This document shows positions 1 to 6,252 of a stretch of DNA of 6,355 bases, one piece after another. Source of the stretch: Hydrogenothermus sp964516095 (GTDB lineage: Bacteria > Aquificota > Aquificia > Aquificales > Hydrogenothermaceae). Both the position numbers and the translations under genes were made by a program. A model generated the notes under the pieces. It worked only from the letters and a program-made list of their open reading frames with translations. It was not told the DNA's origin and made no database searches. Positions within the stretch are counted from its first letter, which is position 1; each line of letters starts with the position of its first letter. The stretch spans positions 1-6,355 of the forward strand of contig CAZEYS010000061.1 of the NCBI GenBank assembly GCA_964516095.1, written 5' to 3'.

Positions 1-38
1 CTAAAGAAGAAAAGGCAGAAGTAGTCCCTCAGTCTTAA
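1..38 (+). CDS. Possible C-terminal end of a convergent gene (partial)
   Basis: Two plus-strand frames are open from the window edge and stop within the first 40 bases. Frame 3 gives ...KEEKAEVVPQS with TAA at 36-38, and frame 1 gives ...LKKKRQK with TAG at 22-24. Either could be the tail of a gene running towards the TPR gene. The only support is indirect: the hairpin at 20-47 is followed on the plus strand by a good T6 tract at 53-58, as expected if a plus-strand transcript ends here. With so few residues visible the frame and product cannot be decided, and the reading may be spurious. Confidence 0.22.
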   Translation, partial: KEEKAEVVPQS

Positions 39-58
39 GGGACTACTCTTCCTTTTTT
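20..58. terminator. Bidirectional-looking rho-independent terminator
   Basis: AGTAGTCCCT at 20-29 pairs perfectly with AGGGACTACT at 38-47 around an 8-nt loop, giving a strong 10-bp stem. On the plus strand it is followed after five bases by six T residues (53-58). On the minus strand the tail is only broadly T-rich (TTCTGCCTTTTCTTC). It is placed to end the minus-strand operon, and the TAG of the TPR gene (43-45) lies inside the stem. The better T tract on the plus strand suggests a convergent gene shares it. Confidence 0.75.
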
Positions 59-663
59 AATACATCAATGGCTGTTTCGTTATTTGGGCTGATAATAAGA
101 ATATCTTTAGCAAGTTTTTTTGCTTCTTCTTTCTTATTAGCTTCAATTTTTATCCTCAGAAGTTGTGTTAAGAATTCTATGTCTGTTGGATATATATACA
201 GCATCTTGTTACATACTTTTTCTGCAAGGTCAAACTTTTTCTGTTTTCTAAGGGCATAAATAAGTCTAAGGTTCCCATAATAATTATAAAAATCAATATT
301 TAAAATCTGATAACAAACCTTTTCAACATCCTCATATCTTCCCTGTGCCAGAAGAGGCAGTGTATAACCTAACTTTGCTTCTACTGAATACGGCAAGGCT
401 TTTATGGCCTTTTCATAATGAAATAAAGAGTTTTTATACTTTTTCATTAAATAGTAGAGCCATCCAAGTCTTAGATTTACAGTATAACCATCAGGATACT
501 CTTTGTATACAAGAGATAAAGCTTCAATAGCTTCTTTATATTTTCCTAAAACTTCAAATCTGAATGAGTTTTCATATGCTTTTTTTATTTGGTTGTAATT
601 TAGAGCAAAAGAACTGTTTATTATCAAAAAAAAGTAAACTAAGATAAGTACTTTTTTTCCCAT
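43..663 (-). CDS. Exported tetratricopeptide-repeat protein
   Basis: This 206-aa protein begins with a typical signal peptide: Lys-Lys near the start, a hydrophobic core at residues 5-16, and a likely cleavage after SSFA at residue 20. There is no lipobox Cys, so it should be soluble in the periplasm. The rest is helical and reads as about five 34-residue TPR units (roughly 24-57, 58-91, 92-125, 126-159, 160-194). The visible TPR signatures are the LGWLYYLMKKYKNSLFHYEKA segment and repeated proline-ended helices such as ALP, IYP and ISP. TPR domains bind partner proteins and have no catalytic role of their own. It is the last gene of the operon, 10 nt after the beta-barrel gene, with GAGGA six bases before the ATG. 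A role as adaptor for the barrel or for the peptidase region of the fusion protein is inference. The stop codon lies inside the terminator stem. Confidence 0.85.
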   Translation of the reverse strand: MGKKVLILVYFFLIINSSFALNYNQIKKAYENSFRFEVLGKYKEAIEALSLVYKEYPDGYTVNLRLGWLYYLMKKYKNSLFHYEKAIKALPYSVEAKLGYTLPLLAQGRYEDVEKVCYQILNIDFYNYYGNLRLIYALRKQKKFDLAEKVCNKMLYIYPTDIEFLTQLLRIKIEANKKEEAKKLAKDILIISPNNETAIDVLKKEE

Positions 664-673
664 AGGCTATCCT

Positions 674-1525
674 CTAAAATGTGTATCCAATATTAACTAA
701 AATTACAGTTAAGGAAGCATTATTTTTGTATCCAATATCTTCAAAAATTTCTTTAAATGCTGTCAGTGTTGTATTTAATTTTTTATATCTATAAGAAAGA
801 CTTGTTCCATATCCACCTTTGTGTTTTTCTGAAAGATTAAAAACAACAAATCCTCCATTCCTAACAGCAAAAGATTGTTTTCCAAACCATCCAAAAACTC
901 TTCCTGTAAAGCTTTTATAAAAATAGGAAAGATTTAACTCTACAGAGTTAAAATTTTTTCCTAAGCCAATATCCTTTGATAGCTTTATAAAGTATCCTTT
1001 TAAAGAAGTATAAAAGCTGCCGTATTTATAGTATTTACCAAAATAAAAGCCTCCATATGGGGAGATTTGATAGACAGTAAGTTCTGGTGAGTAGTCTTGA
1101 TAAAGAGAAACAGTTCCCTCTATTCCGGCATTCCATCTGTAAATTGAATATTTTTCAGCTCCTAAAATAAAAACCTTTCCTTTATCTGTCAGTTTATCGT
1201 CTGAAATAATATAATGAAATCCTCCTTTTATTTTGTATCCATAAGCAGGATAAAAAGTATATATAGCAGTTACGTCATTCTGATTTAATGTTGAGCCGTC
1301 TTTGTAGTCTATTTTTGTCCTTTCAAAGTCAAATTCTATAGAGTGTTTAAGACCTACTCCTACATATCCATAGATACCTGTTGAGTATCCTTTATCTTTG
1401 ATTTTTGAACTGTTGTAAAAGAGAGGAGTACCATATAAAGATGCTGAAAACAAGACATTTTCTTTTGCATGTGATAAGTATGACATAAACAAAATAATAA
1501 CTACTAAAAAGGAAACTTTTTTCAT
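674..1525 (-). CDS. Outer-membrane beta-barrel protein, YaiO-like
   Basis: This 283-aa protein has a clear signal peptide (MKK, a hydrophobic core, and cleavage likely after LSHA at residue 20). The remainder consists of alternating amphipathic strands rich in Tyr, Phe and Gly (for example YGYVGVGLKHSIEFDF and ISPYGGFYFGKYYKYGSFY), separated by short polar turns. It ends in VNIGYTF, and a terminal Phe in an alternating strand is the classic recognition signal for the BAM machinery. The length and the pattern of about a dozen strands fit the YaiO-type family of outer-membrane barrels, whose function is not well defined. That family name is a tentative match by eye. The gene starts one base after the stop of the channel/peptidase gene, and GGAG at 1533-1536 lies seven bases from the ATG, within the upstream coding end. 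It may be the outer-membrane port or anchor of the system encoded by the operon (inference). Confidence 0.8.
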   Translation of the reverse strand: MKKVSFLVVIILFMSYLSHAKENVLFSASLYGTPLFYNSSKIKDKGYSTGIYGYVGVGLKHSIEFDFERTKIDYKDGSTLNQNDVTAIYTFYPAYGYKIKGGFHYIISDDKLTDKGKVFILGAEKYSIYRWNAGIEGTVSLYQDYSPELTVYQISPYGGFYFGKYYKYGSFYTSLKGYFIKLSKDIGLGKNFNSVELNLSYFYKSFTGRVFGWFGKQSFAVRNGGFVVFNLSEKHKGGYGTSLSYRYKKLNTTLTAFKEIFEDIGYKNNASLTVILVNIGYTF

Positions 1526-1526
1526 C

Positions 1527-3605
1527 TCAACTCTCCTTTTTTATTATTTTTAAATCTTTAAAACTTATACTTTTTATTCCTTTTTCTTGAGAAAGTTTAA
1601 CGACTGCCTCTTTTTTTAGATTGAGATTTATTCCTTCTATTTTCCCTTTTATAGTATCAGTGTTAATGAAAGAACCTGTGTACTTTACTTTTGCTAATGG
1701 GTGAAAAAATGAGGCTAAAAATAGAATAATAGCTTTTTTTAAAGGACTTTTAACAGCTCTTGATATAGGAATGAAATCTTCCCATTGGATATTTTTTCTG
1801 TTTATTAAAGGAATTTTAGGTACTGACATAAAAAACAGTTTCAAATATTGGTCATTCCCTTCATATCTGTAAAAATAGAAAGTTCCTTTATCTTTTCCAA
1901 AGTAAAGTTTTCCGTTTTCTGTTGAAAAATAAAAAGTTCCGTCTATATCCATTTTTACTTTTAGTCTTAATGTTCTTATTTTCTTTTCTTTTTCAAAAAC
2001 TTCATACTCCATTTCATCATCAAGTATAAAAGAAAAAATATTATCCATTTTTTTATCAGGAAAAACTGGTTCAACCTTTTCTCCTTCTGAAGGAATGTTA
2101 TTTGAGAAAAATTTATTATCAGAAATATAGCTGATAAAACTAAAAGGAACTGTGTATCCTCCAATTTCAGGTGTTAATTGAACCTGAACATGTATATGTG
2201 GTTGTGGAGAATAGCCAGAATTCCCACACAATCCTAAAAACGTACCTACTTCTACCCAATCTCCTTCTTTTACTTTTATTGAGTACTGGGAAAAATGGGA
2301 TATCTCTACGTAAAATCCCCTTTCATCATGAATTACGACAAGGTTTCCCCAGTTGTTTATTTTATCTACTTCCCCTATTGGATTATCTGGTAAATCGTTT
2401 ATAACTTTTACTACTCTTCCTCTAACAGGAGATAAAACAGGTTTACGGAATGCATAGTAATCGTTTAAATTTTTTCCTTCCCCTTTATAACTTTTTCCTT
2501 CATCATCTGTTATCACAAAGTCATAGGCATATTTCCAGCTTCCTTTATGGGTCCATTTCCCATTAAATCCTTGATAAACTGTCCATTTACCTGAAAAGGG
2601 TAAATGAATTCCCCTTTCTGTTCCTTTAAATCTATTTATGTTAGTTAGATAAAAATCCAGAGTTTCTTCTGGTGTCTTTCTTATGAAACGGGCAACAAGT
2701 GGAAAGGATAAAATAGATAAAACATATATAAATGTTGATGTTATGAAATTGAAAGGTAGTGTAAAGGCTGGAACTCCATAAAAAGACCAGAAAATTTCAG
2801 TTGCAGAAAGTAGAGGAATTGAGATTAAAACTCCTATTAAAGCAATAATGTAAGATTTTATAGAAGGTACAAGAAATATACCCCCTAAAGCCATTGCTAT
2901 AAGAATAAAATTGAAGTGATTTATATCAAGAAAAGAGCTTTCTATATTTCCTGTAAGTAATCCATTAAAAATACTTCCAGTTGCATATCCTATTACTGCT
3001 AAGAAAAAAAGTATTCTTGAGTATAAAAAAACCAGAATAGATATAACTATTCCAGATAAAACAGTAGGCGAAAATAAAATAGCACCTAAAGATTTGAAAA
3101 ACCCTTCCCAGAATATAGGAAAACTGTTCTCTATTGGAAGTAAAAATTTACGGGCATACATGAAATTAACAAAAAGATTTGAATAAGAGGATACAGCAAG
3201 GTATATAATTGAGCTTACGAAAACAAACGGAAGACTTAAAACAGGAAGTCTAAGATATGTAAAAAATATATTGTTTAACATAATAGAAAAAAGTAGGGTG
3301 AAAATACCTGACATAGATGTAAATAAAACAGTTAAAAAGTTGATTTTGAAAAGATATCCAATTGAAAGACCAACAAGAAGAGGATTATACGTGTAGAAAC
3401 CTGAGGATAAAAATTCTTCTCCCATATTCAAAAATTTTGCAAATATATAGGCAGATATAACTGCGATAAAACCAGCTATACCTACATCTGGGTTTATAAC
3501 TGTTATAAGGAAAAGGACAACCCCAGCATAGAAGCTATTCATAAAGATAACTTCTGAATAACTGCTAAAGATTGCCTTTAAATGTTTTTTTATTTGTTCC
3601 TTCAT
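1527..3605 (-). CDS. Urea-transporter-like channel fused to M23 metallopeptidase
   Basis: The protein has 692 aa in three parts. Residues 1-306 are a membrane domain with about ten hydrophobic helices and the internal duplication of urea transporters: NPLLVG at 74-79, LPVLSLPF at 120-127, the second-half counterpart FNFILIAMALGGIF at 231-244, and VPAFTLPF at 278-285. Such proteins are passive channels for urea or similar small amides. Residues 330-490 are an M23 (LytM-like) Zn peptidase with likely ligands H353/D362 (THKG...YAYDF), H437 (EISHFS) and the HxH pair H470/H472 after GNSGYSPQP, so it looks catalytically intact. Members usually cut peptidoglycan cross-links. Residues 505-692 are beta-rich and I do not recognise them. 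No urease genes are nearby. The gene starts three bases after the decarboxylase stop without a visible Shine-Dalgarno, so translation probably depends on coupling. The later Met22 has no better site. The domain calls are firm, but the transported substrate and the cleaved bond are unknown. Confidence 0.88.
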   Translation of the reverse strand: MKEQIKKHLKAIFSSYSEVIFMNSFYAGVVLFLITVINPDVGIAGFIAVISAYIFAKFLNMGEEFLSSGFYTYNPLLVGLSIGYLFKINFLTVLFTSMSGIFTLLFSIMLNNIFFTYLRLPVLSLPFVFVSSIIYLAVSSYSNLFVNFMYARKFLLPIENSFPIFWEGFFKSLGAILFSPTVLSGIVISILVFLYSRILFFLAVIGYATGSIFNGLLTGNIESSFLDINHFNFILIAMALGGIFLVPSIKSYIIALIGVLISIPLLSATEIFWSFYGVPAFTLPFNFITSTFIYVLSILSFPLVARFIRKTPEETLDFYLTNINRFKGTERGIHLPFSGKWTVYQGFNGKWTHKGSWKYAYDFVITDDEGKSYKGEGKNLNDYYAFRKPVLSPVRGRVVKVINDLPDNPIGEVDKINNWGNLVVIHDERGFYVEISHFSQYSIKVKEGDWVEVGTFLGLCGNSGYSPQPHIHVQVQLTPEIGGYTVPFSFISYISDNKFFSNNIPSEGEKVEPVFPDKKMDNIFSFILDDEMEYEVFEKEKKIRTLRLKVKMDIDGTFYFSTENGKLYFGKDKGTFYFYRYEGNDQYLKLFFMSVPKIPLINRKNIQWEDFIPISRAVKSPLKKAIILFLASFFHPLAKVKYTGSFINTDTIKGKIEGINLNLKKEAVVKLSQEKGIKSISFKDLKIIKKES

Positions 3606-3608
3606 TTC

Positions 3609-4964
3609 TTATTTTTTTATTTTTAATCGTTCTGGTAGTTTTTCCCTTCTTTCAATATCAGTTAAATCTTCTTTTTCTCTTACTATTTCAACTGTTCCAT
3701 CTTCCATTATCATAACTATGTTAGGTCTGTACTCTATAAACTGCATCCACTGGGTATTGTTGTAAGCTCCAACTGGAGAAAATATAAGTCTTGTTCCCCT
3801 TTCTAAAGGAGGTAGCATACTTCCTTCATCAATAATATCAATATTCATACAGAGGGGACCGTATATAACTGCTGGTTCATTAGCTCCAGAGACTTCTCTA
3901 TCTATTTCAATGTTAAATTTGTACCAGAAGGCTGTAAAGAGTAAGTTGACACCGGCATCTGCTATGTAGGCTTTCCTTCCATCAGGTAATCTTTTTGAGG
4001 CGAAAACCGTTGTTATAAGATACTCTGCTTCATCTATTATTGCTCTTCCACTTTCTAAAATAAGGGTAGGAAAATCTCCGGGTCTAAGATTTGAATATAA
4101 AGCCTCTGTTATCTTTTCTGCAAATTCATCAACAGATGGAACTAAGACGTCAGGAGGTAGATATGTGCCTTTTAATTTACTTTTAGATGGAAATCCTCCT
4201 CCTATATCAAGGTATTCAATCTTAAATCCAAATTTATCCTCAACCTCATAGGCGAACTTAACCATTTTTTCAACTTCTTTAGCATAAGCTTCTGGCTCAA
4301 GTATATATGTTCCTATATGGCAGTGAAGACCATTTAGGATTAATTTCCCTGTGGAAGCCATTCTTTTAACGGCATCTAAAGCCTGCCCACTTTCAAGGTT
4401 AAATCCGAACCTACTCCACTGAGGATGAATTCCTGTATCCATGTTTAATCTAATTGCTACTTTTATTGGTTTTCCTTTCTTATCAGCAATTTTTTCAAGG
4501 TCTAAAAGCTCATCAAAATGGTCTATATGTATCTTTGCTCCTTCTTCAACAGCTTTTTCAAGTATATCAACTGGTTTGTGTGGTCCGTTGAATATTATGT
4601 CTTTCCCTTCTATACCTAACTTTCTGGCTTTTTCATATTCAAATGCAGACACTACCTCTGCAATTGCACCTTCTTGATGTAAAACAGCACATACAGCTTG
4701 TAAGTAATTAGTTTTATAAGACCAACCAAACTGAACATTTGGATATCTTGATGAGAATGCGTTATAAGCTTCCCTGTATTTTTCTCTTAACTTTCTTTCA
4801 GAAATAACAAAAAGTGGTGAGCCGTATTTTTCTACAAGTTCATCAATAGAAACCCCATCTATGCTTTTTCTTATTTTTCTTGCATAAAGTGGGGATGAAC
4901 CAAGTTTGTTCATAAATCCTGTTTCTAATTTTGTGATTACTGGTTTTTCGTATACTTTTTTCAT
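3609..4964 (-). CDS. PLP-dependent decarboxylase, DapDC/ODC fold (fold type III)
   Basis: This 451-aa protein is related to diaminopimelate (LysA) and ornithine/arginine decarboxylases. Visible landmarks, numbered from the ATG, are the PLP-binding Lys84 (SYKTN), H216 (HCHIG), the phosphate-binding GGGFP (255-259), ESGR (304-307, usually EPGR), the dimer-interface Cys372 in GPLCMNID, and the Tyr in GAYNN (401). These indicate an active amino-acid decarboxylase. The residue after Cys372 is Met, where LysA has Glu and ODC has Asp to bind the distal end of the substrate, so it is probably neither standard enzyme. The enzyme core begins near residue 41 (DELVEKYGSPLFVIS). The first 38 residues are an extension with YEKPVITKLETG (5-16), which resembles an RRE-bound leader. 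An in-frame TTG lies one codon upstream at 4967. I chose the ATG because GGGAG (4972-4976) is seven bases from it and it overlaps the ATP-grasp stop as TGATG. The true substrate is unknown. Confidence 0.88.
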   Translation of the reverse strand: MKKVYEKPVITKLETGFMNKLGSSPLYARKIRKSIDGVSIDELVEKYGSPLFVISERKLREKYREAYNAFSSRYPNVQFGWSYKTNYLQAVCAVLHQEGAIAEVVSAFEYEKARKLGIEGKDIIFNGPHKPVDILEKAVEEGAKIHIDHFDELLDLEKIADKKGKPIKVAIRLNMDTGIHPQWSRFGFNLESGQALDAVKRMASTGKLILNGLHCHIGTYILEPEAYAKEVEKMVKFAYEVEDKFGFKIEYLDIGGGFPSKSKLKGTYLPPDVLVPSVDEFAEKITEALYSNLRPGDFPTLILESGRAIIDEAEYLITTVFASKRLPDGRKAYIADAGVNLLFTAFWYKFNIEIDREVSGANEPAVIYGPLCMNIDIIDEGSMLPPLERGTRLIFSPVGAYNNTQWMQFIEYRPNIVMIMEDGTVEIVREKEDLTDIERREKLPERLKIKK

Positions 4965-6004
4965 CAACTCTCTCCCTTTGTCATAATTTTTTGAAATCTA
5001 TCCATATCTGTAACAATGTCATCTGTGTATCTGATGTAGAGTTTACCAGCTTCATAATCTGGATATTCTTTAACAGGTAAGCCTAATGCTTTTCTTAAAA
5101 TGTTTGATGCTATATTTACTCCTACTCCTGTAGCGAAATAAGACCATGCAGGAAACCTTGGATTTATCTCTATTAGATATACTTTGTTATTTTCTGTATT
5201 TACAATACATTCAAGTTCAAATGCTCCTTTCCATTTGTATTTTTTTATAAACTGATTAGTTGCTGAAAGCATTTTTTCATTTTTTACTGTTATTCCTGTC
5301 CAGATTTTTCCAAGTTCTGTTATCCACATTTTTTTTATTCCAACCATACCTAAACTATTCCCTTTTCCATCTCCTGCTGCTACCACATTCATTTCTTCAC
5401 CTGATACAACTTGTTGAAGTATAACTGGATATCCCCACTGGGCTACTATTTTGTTGTAATATCCTACTGCTTCTTGTGTTGTATATGCTCTGTAAGCTTT
5501 GTAAAAAGCCCCTTTTACCATAACAGGAAGTCCTATTCTTTCTATAGCCTGTACAAGTTCATCATAAGATGTAACAACTGCTGATTCTGGACTTTCTATT
5601 CCTATTTCTTTTGCTATTTCAATAAGTCTATCTTTACCTCTTAACTTGAACTGTTCTAATGAGGGTAAAAATGTTTTTATTCCATACTTTTCAAGCTCAG
5701 AGGCATACTTTATATACAAAGGAAGCTCTGCATCTAAAACAGGCATAACAAAATCAAGTCCGTATGTATTCTTTATGTAGAGAAGCCTTTCTATAAAAGC
5801 ATCATGTCCACTTGATGGATAGGGAAGAATAAAAGATTTGTCTACAATCCAGTCCATATAGATTCCAGGTTCCATAGCATCATAAGCAAGTCCTACAATT
5901 TCTATATCAAGGTCTTTATCTTCTTTTAAACTTTTTGCTACGCCAATACCAGGTCCTGGATTGTCAACTGCATTTATTCCAGAAATACCAACTTTTATTT
6001 TCAT
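4964..6004 (-). CDS. ATP-grasp carboxylate-amine ligase, CarB-like
   Basis: This 346-aa protein has three regions typical of ATP-grasp enzymes. The first is an N-terminal pre-ATP-grasp nucleotide-fold domain beginning VKVGISG-like with NPGPGIGVAKSL (15-26). The second is an ATP-binding region with Lys124 (RGKDR), Lys164 (VMVKGAF) and hinge acids at VSGEE (200-204). The third is a catalytic core with FELEC (262-266) and the Mg-binding EINPRFP (279-285). The last motif and the ATGVGVNIASNILRKALG segment resemble carbamoyl-phosphate synthase large subunit and PylC-type ligases, but the protein is only a single ATP-grasp module with no glutaminase or allosteric domain, so it is not CPSase. The family activates a carboxylate as acyl phosphate and joins it to an amine or thiol. 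The gene lies between the PqqD-like gene (11-nt gap that is wholly GGAGAGGGGAG) and the decarboxylase (1-nt overlap), implying matched expression. Substrates cannot be read from the sequence. Confidence 0.88.
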   Translation of the reverse strand: MKIKVGISGINAVDNPGPGIGVAKSLKEDKDLDIEIVGLAYDAMEPGIYMDWIVDKSFILPYPSSGHDAFIERLLYIKNTYGLDFVMPVLDAELPLYIKYASELEKYGIKTFLPSLEQFKLRGKDRLIEIAKEIGIESPESAVVTSYDELVQAIERIGLPVMVKGAFYKAYRAYTTQEAVGYYNKIVAQWGYPVILQQVVSGEEMNVVAAGDGKGNSLGMVGIKKMWITELGKIWTGITVKNEKMLSATNQFIKKYKWKGAFELECIVNTENNKVYLIEINPRFPAWSYFATGVGVNIASNILRKALGLPVKEYPDYEAGKLYIRYTDDIVTDMDRFQKIMTKGES

Positions 6005-6015
6005 CTCCCCTCTCC

Positions 6016-6252
6016 CTAAATAATTCTGTAGTTTTTTAGTCTTTCTATAAAGTCCAGTAAATCCCTTTCTGCTGTTTCTTTATCTACAGAAAATTCTTCA
6101 GTTATCTTTTCTAAAATTTCCTCTTCTTTTTTCCCTTCCTTAAGCATTTTTAGTATAAAAACTCCTGTTTGGTTTGTTGTGAAACTTTCTCCAGTTGAAG
6201 GGTCAAAAATGAAACCTTCTTCATTAATTGCTAATTGTCTTAGTTTGTTCAT
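6016..6252 (-). CDS. PqqD-like RiPP-recognition element (RRE) protein
   Basis: This 78-aa stand-alone PqqD-family protein has the fold's expected pattern: an N-terminal beta region (LAINEEGFIFDPSTGESFTTN, residues 7-27), an N-x-TG turn leading to a helix (TGVFILKMLKEG), and two C-terminal helices of the type EEEILEKITEEFSVDKETAERDLLDFIERL. PqqD proteins have no catalytic residues. The characterised ones hold the leader of a ribosomal peptide against a modifying enzyme. Here there is no PqqA-like precursor, no PqqC or PqqE and no radical-SAM gene, so a role in PQQ synthesis is unlikely. It is the first gene of the operon and has a strong GGGAG (6258-6262) five bases from the ATG. A likely partner is the leader-like N-terminus of the downstream decarboxylase (inference). 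The FDPSTGESFTTN stretch is a recurrent feature of some PqqD subfamilies as I recall, but I cannot place it further. Confidence 0.8.
   Translation of the reverse strand: MNKLRQLAINEEGFIFDPSTGESFTTNQTGVFILKMLKEGKKEEEILEKITEEFSVDKETAERDLLDFIERLKNYRII

Noticed and set aside
1527..3605. A urea uptake and urease locus
   Set aside because: No urease subunits or nickel accessory genes are in the window, and the channel is fused to a peptidase.
68..4677. Plus-strand open frames at 68-259, 345-530, 2171-2404 and 4441-4677, and a minus-strand frame at 1976-2164
   Set aside because: All lie inside well-supported genes in other frames, have no ribosome sites and encode low-complexity sequence without recognisable domains.
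3609..4964. Housekeeping lysA (lysine biosynthesis)
   Set aside because: The distal-substrate acidic residue is Met, there is an N-terminal extension, and no other lysine-pathway gene is nearby. The fold is shared but the role is probably different.
4964..6004. Carbamoyl-phosphate synthase large subunit fragment
   Set aside because: The 346-aa protein is a complete single ATP-grasp module with its own start, ribosome site and stop. It is not a broken CarB.
6016..6252. Acyl- or peptidyl-carrier protein, by size and by analogy with BtrI next to a ligase and decarboxylase
   Set aside because: No DSL-type phosphopantetheine serine motif is present, and the strand-turn-helix pattern fits PqqD instead.
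3609..6252. A PQQ biosynthesis cluster
   Set aside because: Only a PqqD-like protein is present. PqqA, B, C and E are absent and the neighbours are unrelated to PQQ.
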